Part shown: piece by piece, positions 42,839 to 51,421 of the stretch
Layout of the letters: the number at the start of each line of letters is the position of its first letter
How positions within the stretch are numbered: the first letter of the stretch is position 1
NCBI GenBank assembly: GCA_964463135.1
Contig: CAYXBA010000012.1
Coordinates: 56,685-120,684, forward strand
Origin: UBA6898 sp964463135
Lineage (GTDB): Bacteria > Nitrospirota > Thermodesulfovibrionia > Thermodesulfovibrionales > UBA6898
Direction: 5' to 3'
Length of the DNA: 64,000 nt
Made by a program: the position numbers and the translations under genes
Notes under the pieces: generated by a model
Database searches by the model: none
What the model saw: the letters and a program-made list of their open reading frames with translations, nothing else
Told to the model about the DNA's origin: nothing

Positions 42839-44176
42839 TTACTGATTCAGTTTCTTCCTGAGGGTGAGCCTGCTGATGCCGAGCAAACGTGCGGCCTCTG
42901 ACTGGTTCTCATGCGCGTGGCCGAGGACATACGACATCAGCGCGCGGTCAACCTCGTCATGGACCCTGTCATAGATACCGCGCTCCCTGTTCTCTATCGC
43001 CTGCTTTGTGAAGGCGGTCACTGCCGTGCCGAGTGATTCAGCCTCGGCCTGCTGCGCCACTGCGTGCGAACCGAGCTCGCTCAGTTCATGCGTCGTAAGG
43101 TAGGGTGTTCTGGTGAGTGCCAGTGCCGACCTGATCGTGTTCTCAAGCTCACGGATATTCCCCGGCCAGTCATGGGAGCTCAGCCGTTTTGAGAACTGCC
43201 GGGTGAAGCCCTTGATCTGGCGCGGAGCGGTCTGTTTGTACCGGTTCAGGAAGAACTGGACCAGCGGCAGGATGTCCTTTCTGCGCTCCCGGAGCGGCGG
43301 GATATGGATGGTCGTGACGCGGAGCCGGTGATAAAGGTCTTCCCTGAAGGTCCCCTGCTTTACCATCATCTCGAGATTCCTGTTTGTTGCCGAGAGCACC
43401 CGCACATTGACCTGTATCTCTTTTGTGCTGCCGATGGGATAGAAGGCCTGGGTCTGGAGAAAGCGGAGAAGCTTTGCCTGAAGCGGCAGGGGGAGTTCTC
43501 CCACTTCGTCAAAAAAAACAGAACCCTCATCCGCGATCTTGAGCATGCCTTCTTTTGCTGCGACCGCACCGGTAAAGGACCCCTTCTCAAAGCCGAAGAG
43601 CTCTGACTCAAGCAGGGCCTCCGGCACTGCAGCGCAGTTCACCACCACAAAGGGTTTTCCGAAGCGCGACGAAAGCTGGGCTATTGATTCTGCGATCAGC
43701 TCCTTGCCGGTACCGGTCTCTCCGGTGATCAGCACCGGCGCATCGACCTGCGAGAGACGTGCCAGTTTCTTGCAGACATCCATGATGATGGGTGAACGGC
43801 CGACGATCGCGCAGGTTGGCGTGGGCGGCAGCGGTGCGATCGGGATGCTGTCCCGTATCTCGTCCCGGAATGCCTGAAGCTCATCAAGGAGTCCGGCGAT
43901 GGTCTCGGGCGTGAGCGGCCGCTGCAGCACCTCGTACGCACCGAATGTAGCTGCCTCCATGACCCGCTCTGTCTGTTTCTGCCTGGTGACCGCGATAACA
44001 TAGTGCTTGTCGGTCAGTTCCCGGATCATGCCCGGCCTCACCGAATCAATATCGAAAAAGACGAAGGAACCATCCTCCTCCGGGCTGCCTTCGGACAGTT
44101 TCATGCTTTTCGGCATTACGCCGGAAAACTCCCGGAAGAGTGTCTTGTCTTTGCTGACCAGGGCTATCTTTTCCAT
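42839..44176 (-). CDS. Sigma-54-dependent activator (NtrC-type) with receiver-like N-terminus
   Basis: 445 residues. The N-terminal 120 look like a receiver fold (ALVSKDKTLFREF, FVFFDIDSV, VIAVTRQ, GAYEVLQRPLT), with Asp in FFDIDS as a possible phosphorylation site. The AAA+ domain has GETGTGKE (Walker A), GSFTGA (the sigma-54 loop, Ser for the usual Ala), DEGSVFFDEVGELP (Walker B) and the R-finger region. The C-terminal Fis HTH is NQSEAARLLGISRLTLRKKL. It faces a divergent gene with a perfect sigma-54 promoter and may also serve the amt promoters. A TGTATA-N5-TATACA dyad lies just upstream. Confidence 0.9.
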   Translation of the reverse strand: MEKIALVSKDKTLFREFSGVMPKSMKLSEGSPEEDGSFVFFDIDSVRPGMIRELTDKHYVIAVTRQKQTERVMEAATFGAYEVLQRPLTPETIAGLLDELQAFRDEIRDSIPIAPLPPTPTCAIVGRSPIIMDVCKKLARLSQVDAPVLITGETGTGKELIAESIAQLSSRFGKPFVVVNCAAVPEALLESELFGFEKGSFTGAVAAKEGMLKIADEGSVFFDEVGELPLPLQAKLLRFLQTQAFYPIGSTKEIQVNVRVLSATNRNLEMMVKQGTFREDLYHRLRVTTIHIPPLRERRKDILPLVQFFLNRYKQTAPRQIKGFTRQFSKRLSSHDWPGNIRELENTIRSALALTRTPYLTTHELSELGSHAVAQQAEAESLGTAVTAFTKQAIENRERGIYDRVHDEVDRALMSYVLGHAHENQSEAARLLGISRLTLRKKLNQ

Positions 44177-44180
44177 TTAT

Positions 44181-44197
44181 GTATAAATAATATACAC
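44181..44197. promoter_or_regulatory. TGTATA-N5-TATACA dyad
   Basis: A perfect 17-bp dyad 4 bases upstream of the activator start and about 73 bases before the divergent -24 box, the right place for an enhancer and for self-control. Confidence 0.5.
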
Positions 44198-44269
44198 TAT
44201 GATAATAAAGTTATCAATATCTTTCTTCGGTTAAATTGTAACTGGCTGTTTTTTAAGAATAGTTATGCT

Positions 44270-44285
44270 GGCATGGCGGTTGCAA
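44270..44285 (+). promoter_or_regulatory. Sigma-54 promoter before 44336
   Basis: TGGCATG-GCGG-TTGCAA with GG at 44270-44271 and GC at 44282-44283 (exactly ten bases between). Confidence 0.9.
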
Positions 44286-44335
44286 TTAAAGGGAGAAGCT
44301 GAGATATCAATACCAGAACGTCAAGGAGATCGGCC

Positions 44336-44695
44336 ATGGATGATGCAAAGATATACAACGTATGCCTGCAGAGGGTGAAGTTCCAGATCAGGAACGCAAA
44401 GCAGCGGCTGAACAATGCGCTCCCTTTAGAGGGCAGAGTTGTGCTTGAATCCTACAACACAGGCGAGCTTGACGATATTATCGATATCCTTGAAATCTAT
44501 GACCTTGACGACCGCACACCAAAGGGCCTCAGCGAAAAACTTGAGGACCTTTCCTATACGGTCTCGGTGCTGGTGAGGGAGAAGATCGTTTTTGATTATG
44601 ACCTGAAAGGAAATCTTGGCCTTTATCTTGAGGTCAAGGCAGAGCGGCCGGCACGGGAGATCAGCAATGCGGAGGCAGCCCTGGCTGCTGCCTAG
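44336..44695 (+). CDS. Sigma-54-controlled hypothetical protein (119 aa)
   Basis: A small acidic soluble protein with MDDAKIYNVCLQRVKFQIR, a GELDDIIDILEIYDLDD acidic helix and ending in a low-complexity NAEAALAAA. No family recognised. AAGGAG precedes the ATG. Its promoter is a textbook -24/-12 site and the activator gene is divergent, so it is probably the main target of that activator. Adaptor or regulator role is a guess. Confidence 0.65.
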   Translation: MDDAKIYNVCLQRVKFQIRNAKQRLNNALPLEGRVVLESYNTGELDDIIDILEIYDLDDRTPKGLSEKLEDLSYTVSVLVREKIVFDYDLKGNLGLYLEVKAERPAREISNAEAALAAA

Positions 44696-44744
44696 AGCTA
44701 AGAGCGGTAATCTCCATGAGCCAAGTATCACGAAGAGCCATGGA

Positions 44745-44862
44745 AATATCACCCTCCCTTAATCCCTCCCCTCAATGGAGGGAAACATTATATCCCTCGC
44801 CCCTGCCTAAGGCACCTGCTGATTGGGGGAGAGGGTTGGGTGAGGGGCATCTTAAGATAATG
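44745..44862. repeat. Dispersed GC-palindrome repeat, copy 2
   Basis: CCTCCCTTAATCCCTCCCCT, then CCCTGCCTAAGGCACCTGC and GGGGGAGAGGGTTGGGTGAG. CCCTGC-TAAGGCACCT is shared (inverted) with 63115-63132. Confidence 0.65.
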
Positions 44863-45492
44863 TCAGAACGGCCAGCCCTTGCTGATCTTGCGGATATCGA
44901 TGCCGCGGTACCTGCCCTGTTTCAGCAGGGCAAGGAAATTGTCGTATGTAACAGCATCAGCGAACTCTGTGTAGCACGACCCGATCTCCCCGGCAGCATG
45001 TGCATCTGAGCCTCCTGTGAAAGGGAGGTTCAGTGCCTGTGCTGTATCAATTGCCTTCTGGTTGAAGGCATGCATGTTGCACCCATTGCACCCCTCGACA
45101 GCGCAGATCCCTTCCAGGCCCCTGATCATGTCGCCGATGCTGTTGACCCCGCGAAAAGGATGAGACGGGATCGCAATGCCGTTCTGTTCTTTTACGATCT
45201 TGACCAGGTCAAGGATGGGAGCATATTTGATAGACAGCCTGTCTGTATTCACACCGAAGACGAGGCAGTGGCCTTCAGCAGCAGAGAACTCGACACCCCT
45301 GAAGAGCATGATCTGTGAGCCGTATTTCTCTCGCAGGAGTTCGACGCCTTCGGAGGCCTCGTAATAATAGTGCTCGGTGAAGGCGATGCCGTCCAGTCCT
45401 CGCCTGATGGCCTCAAGGACCACTTCCTCAGGATCGGCCGCATTGTCACCGCTATTTACTGAATGGACATGAAGATCTATCTTGCATATCAT
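44863..45492 (-). CDS. PHP-domain phosphoesterase-like protein
   Basis: 209 residues of the PHP superfamily: KIDLHVHSVNSGDNA near the N-terminus, AFTEHYYYEA near 40, GVEFSAAEGH near 67, SHPFRG near 110 and GGSDAHAAGEIG near 164. These give the trinuclear metal site. Substrate unknown; similar short PHP proteins hydrolyse phosphoesters or nucleotides. Start is five bases behind TAAAAT on the minus strand with no Shine-Dalgarno. Confidence 0.82.
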   Translation of the reverse strand: MICKIDLHVHSVNSGDNAADPEEVVLEAIRRGLDGIAFTEHYYYEASEGVELLREKYGSQIMLFRGVEFSAAEGHCLVFGVNTDRLSIKYAPILDLVKIVKEQNGIAIPSHPFRGVNSIGDMIRGLEGICAVEGCNGCNMHAFNQKAIDTAQALNLPFTGGSDAHAAGEIGSCYTEFADAVTYDNFLALLKQGRYRGIDIRKISKGWPF

Positions 45493-45577
45493 GGTCTATT
45501 TTAGAACATCTTCACTTATCTCTGCCGATTGGGACGAGTTTGGATCTGTCCGGGAGAAGAGGGTCTGCCCCGCTTCG

Positions 45578-46288
45578 TTATGAGAACAGTCTTGAGAGCA
45601 GGGCAGGCACAACTGTTTCGACACGCAGGGGGCGCTGGCCGAGGCTGACCGGCATGAATCCTATGGACGAGAGCTTTTCGACCTCGTAGGCGATGAAGCC
45701 GCCTTCGGGTCCTATGGCAAGGGTCACATGCTTATCCAGGTTCCGCGGGCATTCTTCTGCAGCCTCGGGATGGGCGACCAGGGCAAGAGAATCCCTGATG
45801 ATCTCCGGCAGTTCATCCTCTACGAACGGCTTGAAGAGCGGTCTCAGCAGTACCTCCGGCATGACCGTATCCTTTGCCTGCTCAAGGCCGAGGCAGAGAA
45901 ATTCATCGATCTGTTCCTTGTTCAGCAGGGGGCTCTTCCAGAAACTCTTTTCGACGCGGAAGGCGTTGATTAAAAAGATGCTTTTCACGCCCATGGACGC
46001 GGCTGCCAGGAGAACGCGTTTGAGCACCTTTGGTCTCGGCAGGGCCAGGAGAAGCGTGACCGGAAGCGGTGCAGGCGGCTGCTGGTCAAGATGCAGTTCC
46101 AGTGTGACCGCCTCAGGTGTCAGCGTGGTTATGGTCCCCTTTCCGAGCGGGCCGTTCAGCAGGCCGACAGAAAGCCTGTCGCCGACAGATGCCTTATGGA
46201 CCTCGGTCAGATGCCTGAGTCTGCGGCCCCGGAGTTCGACGCAGTTCGGGCCGGTGAAATCGTCTTCAGAAACAAGGATAATGTTCAT
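45578..46288 (-). CDS. rsmE: 16S rRNA m3U1498 methyltransferase
   Basis: 236 residues with the RsmE plan: a PUA-like N-terminal part (LRGRRLRHLTEVHKASVGD) and a SPOUT/trefoil-knot domain (LLALPRPKVLKRVLLAAASMG, later AIGPEGGFIAYEVEKL and LGQRPLRVETVVPALLSRL). It methylates U1498 of 16S rRNA using SAM. Probably monocistronic; CATAAT lies eight bases before the ATG. Confidence 0.93.
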   Translation of the reverse strand: MNIILVSEDDFTGPNCVELRGRRLRHLTEVHKASVGDRLSVGLLNGPLGKGTITTLTPEAVTLELHLDQQPPAPLPVTLLLALPRPKVLKRVLLAAASMGVKSIFLINAFRVEKSFWKSPLLNKEQIDEFLCLGLEQAKDTVMPEVLLRPLFKPFVEDELPEIIRDSLALVAHPEAAEECPRNLDKHVTLAIGPEGGFIAYEVEKLSSIGFMPVSLGQRPLRVETVVPALLSRLFS

Positions 46289-46321
46289 TCAGACTGATTA
46301 TGAGCAGTTTTGAAATAGGGG

Positions 46322-46420
46322 TAACATTGAACAAATCTCCCCTTGCCCCTCTTTGCCAAAGAGGGGTTATTAATACCTCCCTTTGGCAAAGGGAGGATAG
46401 GAGGGATTTTATGAACAGAA
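46322..46420. repeat. Dispersed GC-palindrome repeat, copy 3
   Basis: Contains CCCCTCTTTGCCAAAGAGGGG and CCTCCCTTTGGCAAAGGGAGG, two strong palindromes of the same family. Confidence 0.7.
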
Positions 46421-46981
46421 TTAACTCTGCCACCGGTCGTACGACACGATCTCGCTCAGCGGCTTCCGTGCAGGGCTGCCCGCTTTTTCTTCAAAGGGAT
46501 AGCCGAGCGGAAAAAGACCGACAACGCGGATGTTCGACGGAATGTAGAGGAGCTCTCTGAGCTTTACCTCATCGAACACGCCTACAAAGACTGTGCCGAG
46601 GCCGAGCCCGCGCGCAGCCAGCCAGAGGTTCTGGCAGGCTATGCCCATATCGGTCATGTAGTAGGTCTGGTCCCAGAGCACGCCTGATTTTGTGGGGTCA
46701 GCGCAGGCAATGATCACGACCGGTGCCTCTGCAAGGGCCTTCTTTGCTGGATTGACCTTGTATCCCTTTGGCGCAAAGAAGGACTCGACATACGAGAGTT
46801 CGCTGATCTGTTCCTTTGCCGCCTTTTCCTTTACCACAATAAAATGCCAGCACTGCATATTGGCCCATGACGGTGCCACACGCACCGCTTCGAGCACCTG
46901 CTGCAGTTTTTCATCTTCAACAGCCCTGTCCGAAAATTTCCTGACACTTCGTCTTGTCTGAATCGCCTCGAAAAGTTCCAT
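46421..46981 (-). CDS. Nitroreductase-family FMN protein
   Basis: 186 residues: IQTRRSVRKFSDRAV at the N-terminus (FMN binding), APSWANMQCWHFIVV near 36-50, GIACQNLWLAARGLGLGTVFVG near 112-133 and FPLGYPFEEKAGSPARKPLSE near the end. It reduces nitro compounds or quinones by NAD(P)H; real substrate unknown. GGGAGGAAG precedes the ATG. Confidence 0.9.
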   Translation of the reverse strand: MELFEAIQTRRSVRKFSDRAVEDEKLQQVLEAVRVAPSWANMQCWHFIVVKEKAAKEQISELSYVESFFAPKGYKVNPAKKALAEAPVVIIACADPTKSGVLWDQTYYMTDMGIACQNLWLAARGLGLGTVFVGVFDEVKLRELLYIPSNIRVVGLFPLGYPFEEKAGSPARKPLSEIVSYDRWQS

Positions 46982-47073
46982 AGCTTCCTCCCTAAATAAG
47001 TAAGTAGTTGGGTGTTGGGGGCCAGGGGTTAGTGAACAGCCGGTTCACGGTCCCTGAGCCCGGGGAAAATATT

Positions 47074-47568
47074 CTATGCATTCTCCCTGATGCTGTCCTG
47101 CCCCAGGTCTTCTTTGCCGGCCATCTCCTCAATATCTATCCTGACGATGCCGGTCATCTTCACCTTTTCCTCAGGGAATTCCCTATACCCGCCTTCCGGC
47201 TGATATTTCTTCATTAAACAGGAAAGGGCAAAGACCTTCTCCTCCGGGTCCTCCACGATATGTGCCCTTCCCCTGATGATCACGCTTTGGAACCGGTAGC
47301 CGGCCCTGCAGGGCTCCGCATCACTTTTTACATAGGCGATCGGCAGGTCCAGTTCGAAACAGACCCGCTCGTCCTGTTGTATGTCGTCGATCTTTTCGCC
47401 TTCTCTGGCAGTATGAAAATAGATCCTGTTGTCAGCATAGGCGAAATTGAGAGGCTTGACCATCGGATATCCGTCGCGGCCATTTGTCCCGAGTCTGCCG
47501 ACGTGGCAGGTGTTCAGCAGACCGATGATGACCCCCCGGTCCCTGATCTCTTTAGCTGCTCTCCTCAT
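47074..47568 (-). CDS. Pyridoxamine 5'-phosphate oxidase-family flavin-binding protein
   Basis: 164 residues with the split-barrel fold: LNTCHVGRLGTNGRDGYPMVKPLNFAY, YFHTAREGEKIDDI, RVCFELDLP and YRFQSVIIRGRAHIV. This is the group that includes nitroimidazole-resistance (Nim) and related FMN or F420 proteins, not true PdxH. The ATG at 47568 sits six bases after TG-G-TATAGT on the minus strand; the longer start at 47592 would pass that promoter. Confidence 0.82.
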   Translation of the reverse strand: MRRAAKEIRDRGVIIGLLNTCHVGRLGTNGRDGYPMVKPLNFAYADNRIYFHTAREGEKIDDIQQDERVCFELDLPIAYVKSDAEPCRAGYRFQSVIIRGRAHIVEDPEEKVFALSCLMKKYQPEGGYREFPEEKVKMTGIVRIDIEEMAGKEDLGQDSIRENA

Positions 47569-47624
47569 GATGAAACTATACCACAGGTGCACGCTGCTTC
47601 AGTCTTCTTTGACCTGCGCCTGTT

Positions 47625-47659
47625 TGTCTTACAAAATTGTAGTAAACGACAAAAATGTA
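47625..47659. promoter_or_regulatory. Paired ACA-N4-TGT activator sites before amt 1
   Basis: TTACAAAATTGT at 47629-47640 and CGACAAAAATGT at 47648-47659, 19 bases apart, about 50 bases before the -24 box. Confidence 0.75.
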
Positions 47660-47706
47660 TAGGGCAAAAAGTGATAAGATGCAGGAAAATCAGGGTGTTA
47701 GCTGTT

Positions 47707-47720
47707 GGCATGCTATTCGC
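47707..47720 (+). promoter_or_regulatory. Sigma-54 promoter of amt 1
   Basis: TTGGCATGCTATTCGCAA: GG at 47707-47708, ten bases, GC at 47719-47720. Confidence 0.88.
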
Positions 47721-47754
47721 AAATAAGAGAGAAACTACGCTAAGGAGGTTCATC

Positions 47755-49119
47755 ATGACAAGATTCATCAGCATTGCAGTCTTACTCAGTTTTCTTCTGC
47801 TTGCGGGCATTGCCTTTTCCGAAGAGGTAAAGCCGGCAGCAGAACCCGCCCCGGCAGCAGCGGCAGTTTCGGAACCTGCGGCGGCAGTAGCACCGGCCGC
47901 ACCGAAGATCGACACGGGAGACACCGCATGGATGATCGTGGCAACAGCCCTTGTTATGCTGATGACCATCCCCGGTCTGGCCCTTTTCTACGGAGGCCTG
48001 GCAAAGCGGAAAGATTCCCTGAATACCATGGCCATGTCCTTTGTGGCGTTCTGTATCGTGAGCGTGCTCTGGGTGGTCTTCGGCTTCAGTTTTTCTTTTA
48101 ACGGAGATATGGGCGGTTTCATCGGCGATGGTGCAAAGGCATTTCTGAGCGGTATTGGCCCCAACAGCATCAATGACCTGGCAAAGACCATACCGGAATA
48201 CATCTTTATCGTGTACCAGATGACCTTTGCGGCCATTACCGTTGCCCTTGCAAGCGGCGCTTACATCGAGCGGATGAAGTTCTCTGCCTGGATTCTGTTC
48301 TCGGTCCTGTGGTTTGCGCTGGCCTATATCCCGGTTGCGCACTGGGTATGGGGCGGCGGCTTCCTCAGCAAGATGGGTGCCCTTGATTTTGCGGGCGGAA
48401 CGGTCGTGCATATCAATGCCGGTGCAGCAGCGCTCGTAGGTGCACTTATGCTCGGCAAGCGCAGGGAGAAGGCGCTCCTTCCGGGCAACCTGACACTCGT
48501 TGTCACCGGTGCAGGCCTGCTCTGGTTCGGGTGGTTCGGGTTCAATGCCGGGTCAGCCCTTGCTGCAAACGGTCTGGCAGGCGCGGCCTTTATCAATACC
48601 AACACTGCAGCTGCAGTTGCAGCCCTGGCCTGGATGGTGGTCGAATGGATGCACTCAAAGAAGGCGACCGTGCTCGGCCTGGCCTCAGGAGCAGTGGGCG
48701 GACTGGTCGCGATCACGCCGGCCGCAGGCTTTGTGAACATCAGCGGTGCGATCTGTATCGGCCTTGCAGCAGGCATCATCCCGTTCTTTGCTGTGGCATA
48801 TCTCAAGCCGAAGCTGGGCTATGACGACACGCTCGATGCTTTCGGCATCCACGGCATCGGCGGAACGATCGGCGCGATCCTGACCGGCGTCTTTGCAGAC
48901 CCGGCGATCAATGAGGCAGGTAAGGGCCTGCTCTATGGCAATCCGGGACAGCTCTGGACGCAGATCCTGGCTTCGCTCATAACCTTTGTATACAGTGCAG
49001 CGATAACGGCGATCATCTTCCTGGTCATCAAGTACACGGTCGGACTGAGAGTTGATCACGAGGACGAGTTCATAGGTCTTGATGAAAGCCAGCACGGTGA
49101 GAGGGCATACAATTTGTAA
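47755..49119 (+). CDS. amt: Ammonium transporter with signal peptide and Ala/Pro linker (1)
   Basis: 454 residues. A signal peptide (ends GIAFS) and an Ala/Pro/Glu-rich linker (about 22-53) precede eleven helices. Family motifs are DTAWMIVATALVMLMTIPGLALFYGG, the pore segments AHWVWGGGFLSKMGALDFAGGTVVH and LLWFGWFGFNAGSA, and DAFGIHGIGGTIGAILTG with a pore His. The C-terminus (DHEDEFIGLDESQHGERAYNL) is the GlnK-responsive tail. ATG 47755 follows TAAGGAGG. It forms an amt-glnK unit under sigma-54. Confidence 0.95.
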   Translation: MTRFISIAVLLSFLLLAGIAFSEEVKPAAEPAPAAAAVSEPAAAVAPAAPKIDTGDTAWMIVATALVMLMTIPGLALFYGGLAKRKDSLNTMAMSFVAFCIVSVLWVVFGFSFSFNGDMGGFIGDGAKAFLSGIGPNSINDLAKTIPEYIFIVYQMTFAAITVALASGAYIERMKFSAWILFSVLWFALAYIPVAHWVWGGGFLSKMGALDFAGGTVVHINAGAAALVGALMLGKRREKALLPGNLTLVVTGAGLLWFGWFGFNAGSALAANGLAGAAFINTNTAAAVAALAWMVVEWMHSKKATVLGLASGAVGGLVAITPAAGFVNISGAICIGLAAGIIPFFAVAYLKPKLGYDDTLDAFGIHGIGGTIGAILTGVFADPAINEAGKGLLYGNPGQLWTQILASLITFVYSAAITAIIFLVIKYTVGLRVDHEDEFIGLDESQHGERAYNL

Positions 49120-49250
49120 GACCGTAATGCGTGATGAGTGAACAACAAGATGGTAAAGCGTGATGGGTTATGAGTGATGGGTGAAAAGTGTCGGTAATCC
49201 CGACACTGACACCATTCACTGGACACTGACACTAATCAAGGAGGAATACC

Positions 49251-49589
49251 ATGAAGAAGATAGAAGCGATCATAAAGCCGTTCAAGCTGGATGAAGTGAA
49301 GGATGCACTCAATGCGATAGGCATCCAGGGCATGACCGTGACCGAGGTGAAGGGCTTCGGCAGGCAGAAGGGACATGTGGAGCTGTACCGCGGAGCTGAA
49401 TACGATATCTCATTCATACCAAAGGTGAAGATAGAGGCAGTGGTATCGGATGCCATGGTCGAAAAGGCAGTGGCGACCATAGTCGAAAAATCCAAGACGG
49501 GCAAGATCGGCGACGGCAAGATATTTGTCTCGCCTCTTGAGCAGATCATCAGGATCAGGACCGGCGAATCAGGCGAGGCTGCTATCTAG
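49251..49589 (+). CDS. glnK: PII signal protein (GlnK/GlnB)
   Basis: 112 residues with the complete PII sequence: MKKIEAIIKPFKLDEVKDAL, the T-loop with ELYRGAEYDISFIPKVKIE (uridylylated Tyr at 51), and GKIGDGKIFVSPLEQIIRIRTGE. It senses ATP/ADP and 2-oxoglutarate and blocks Amt when nitrogen is enough. It lies between two amt genes, which supports the GlnK name. GGAGG precedes the ATG. Confidence 0.96.
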   Translation: MKKIEAIIKPFKLDEVKDALNAIGIQGMTVTEVKGFGRQKGHVELYRGAEYDISFIPKVKIEAVVSDAMVEKAVATIVEKSKTGKIGDGKIFVSPLEQIIRIRTGESGEAAI

Positions 49590-49593
49590 TGAG

Positions 49594-49622
49594 CGACAAA
49601 AATGTTCTTGCGACAAAAATGT
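49594..49622. promoter_or_regulatory. Paired CGACAAAAATGT sites before amt 2
   Basis: The 12-base sequence occurs twice, at 49594-49605 and 49611-49622 (17 apart). The site at 47648-47659 is identical. Confidence 0.8.
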
Positions 49623-49746
49623 AGAATAAAGCTAACAGTTTGATAAATAATAATAATTAGTCATATTCTCCGAGGTTTGCTACAATATTGTAGGATGCCT
49701 CGGGGTCTTTTTTTCTTTTTCCCCTCAAAATCAACCCAATATTTCT

Positions 49747-49760
49747 GGCATGCTTTTCGC
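49747..49760 (+). promoter_or_regulatory. Sigma-54 promoter of amt 2
   Basis: CTGGCATGCTTTTCGCC: GG at 49747-49748, ten bases, GC at 49759-49760. The activator sites are about 125 bases upstream. Confidence 0.88.
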
Positions 49761-49803
49761 CTCTCCCTTTCATGAATACATGTGATCGACGAGGAGAGTG
49801 CAA

Positions 49804-51108
49804 ATGAAAAAATACCTTTCAATATTAAGCGGTTTGACCGTTTTACTGCTTTTGCCGCTGTCTGCGTTTGCAGAGGGCAGCAGCAAGGTCGATTCCGGAG
49901 ACACCGCATTTGTCCTTCTTTCTGCCGCGCTGGTGATGCTGATGACCCCGGGCCTTGCCATGTTTTATGGCGGTATGGTCAGGAAGAAGAATGTCCTCGG
50001 CACGCTGATGCACAGCTTTGTGGCCATTGCGTTGGTGAGCGTGCAGTGGATCCTTGTCGGGTACAGTCTTTCCTTTGGTCCTGATATCAACGGGGTGATC
50101 GGCAGCCTTGCCTGGGCCGGATTGAGCGGCGTTGGTGTTGAACCGAACCCTGATTATGCGGCGACCATACCGCATATGGCCTTTATGATCTATCAGGCGA
50201 TGTTTGCGGTCATAACCCCTGCACTGATCGCCGGGGCCTTTGCCGAGCGGATGAAGTTCTCGGCCTTTCTGATCTTCACCCTGCTCTGGTCAACCCTGGT
50301 GTATGATCCTGTTGCCCACTGGGTATGGGGAACAGGCGGCTGGCTCAGGAATCTGGGCGCCCTTGATTTCGCGGGCGGTATTGTCGTGCATATCACCTCA
50401 GGCATATCAGCATTGGCTGCAGCGCTGGTTATAGGCAAACGACGGGGGTATCTGCGTGAGGCCATGCCGCCCCATAACCTTCCGATGACCGTACTCGGCG
50501 CAGGTCTACTCTGGTTCGGCTGGTTCGGCTTTAATGCCGGCAGTGCACTGTCAGCCGGCGGCCTCAGCACCATGGCCTTTGTTGTGACGCATATCGCTGC
50601 AGTAACCGCAACGCTGGTATGGGTGGTGATCGAATGGCTCCATAGGGGCAAGCCGACCATGTTCGGCGCTGCGACCGGATCTATTGCAGGTCTGGCGACC
50701 ATTACCCCAGCCTCCGGTTTTGTTGGACCTATGGGCGCTCTGGCCATTGGCGCTGCAGCAGGTTCGATCTGTTACCTTTCGCTCTTCCTGAAGCCGAAGC
50801 TCAAATTCGATGACTCGCTTGATGCCTTCGGCGTCCATGGGGTGGGCGGCATACTCGGCACGCTCGGCGCCGGACTGTTTGCGCAGAAGGCTATCAATGC
50901 AGCAGGCGCTGACGGCCTCTTCTTCGGAAACCCGCACCAGCTCCTGGTCCAGCTTATGTCGATAGCCGTGGTTGCTGCCTTTTCCTTTGTTGTCAGTCTG
51001 GTGATCCTCAAGGGAATAGACTGGACAATCGGACTCAGACTGTCAGATGAGGAGGAACTGATGGGCCTTGACCTCAGCCAGCATGAGGAGAACGGGTACC
51101 AGCTGTAA
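49804..51108 (+). CDS. amt: Ammonium transporter (2)
   Basis: 434 residues, with a short signal-type N-terminus (ends ASAFA-like LSAFA) and no long linker, unlike amt 1. DTAFVLLSAALVMLMTPGLAMFYGGM, AHWVWGTGGWLRNLGALDFAGG, LLWFGWFGFNAGSAL and DAFGVHGVGG mark it as Amt; the C-terminal DEEELMGLDLSQHEENGYQL is the regulatory tail. ATG 49804 is preferred over GTG 49798 because GAGGAG sits seven bases before it. Its own sigma-54 promoter makes it a separate unit. Confidence 0.95.
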   Translation: MKKYLSILSGLTVLLLLPLSAFAEGSSKVDSGDTAFVLLSAALVMLMTPGLAMFYGGMVRKKNVLGTLMHSFVAIALVSVQWILVGYSLSFGPDINGVIGSLAWAGLSGVGVEPNPDYAATIPHMAFMIYQAMFAVITPALIAGAFAERMKFSAFLIFTLLWSTLVYDPVAHWVWGTGGWLRNLGALDFAGGIVVHITSGISALAAALVIGKRRGYLREAMPPHNLPMTVLGAGLLWFGWFGFNAGSALSAGGLSTMAFVVTHIAAVTATLVWVVIEWLHRGKPTMFGAATGSIAGLATITPASGFVGPMGALAIGAAAGSICYLSLFLKPKLKFDDSLDAFGVHGVGGILGTLGAGLFAQKAINAAGADGLFFGNPHQLLVQLMSIAVVAAFSFVVSLVILKGIDWTIGLRLSDEEELMGLDLSQHEENGYQL

Positions 51109-51173
51109 AGACCGTGAAGCGTGAAGAGTAATGTGTAAAGAGTAACTGACAAGAAACGGAGTAAAGGAATGCA

Positions 51174-51203
51174 AAAGAGGGGCAGGCAATCTGCCCTTTT
51201 TTT
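51174..51203 (+). terminator. Terminator after amt 2
   Basis: GGGCAG/CTGCCC stem (51180-51185 with 51191-51196) followed by seven T. Confidence 0.85.
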
Positions 51204-51275
51204 GTCTGCTGAGCCAGGCTATTTTCAAGCTGACAAGACATGCCTGGTCCCGGCCTGACCGCAAGCGGTTTTTGT

Positions 51276-51304
51276 TTGACAAATGGCCGTTATTGTCCTA
51301 TATT
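51276..51304 (+). promoter_or_regulatory. Strong sigma-70 promoter of the AOR gene
   Basis: TTGACA (51276-51281), 17-base spacer, TATATT (51299-51304). The leader of about 110 bases has no recognised riboswitch. Confidence 0.88.
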
Positions 51305-51421
51305 TTGACTATAACAAGCGAGTAAATCATCTCTCTGAAAGTGAACAGCACAATGAGAAAGTCCAGCCTGATATGCAGTAATAACTTCAACCGTATCACC
51401 CGGTAAAAAAAGGAGGCAGTT

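Noticed and set aside
47260..47754. 165-codon N-terminal extension of amt 1
   Set aside because: It crosses the activator sites and the sigma-54 promoter and overlaps the oppositely oriented flavin-protein gene.
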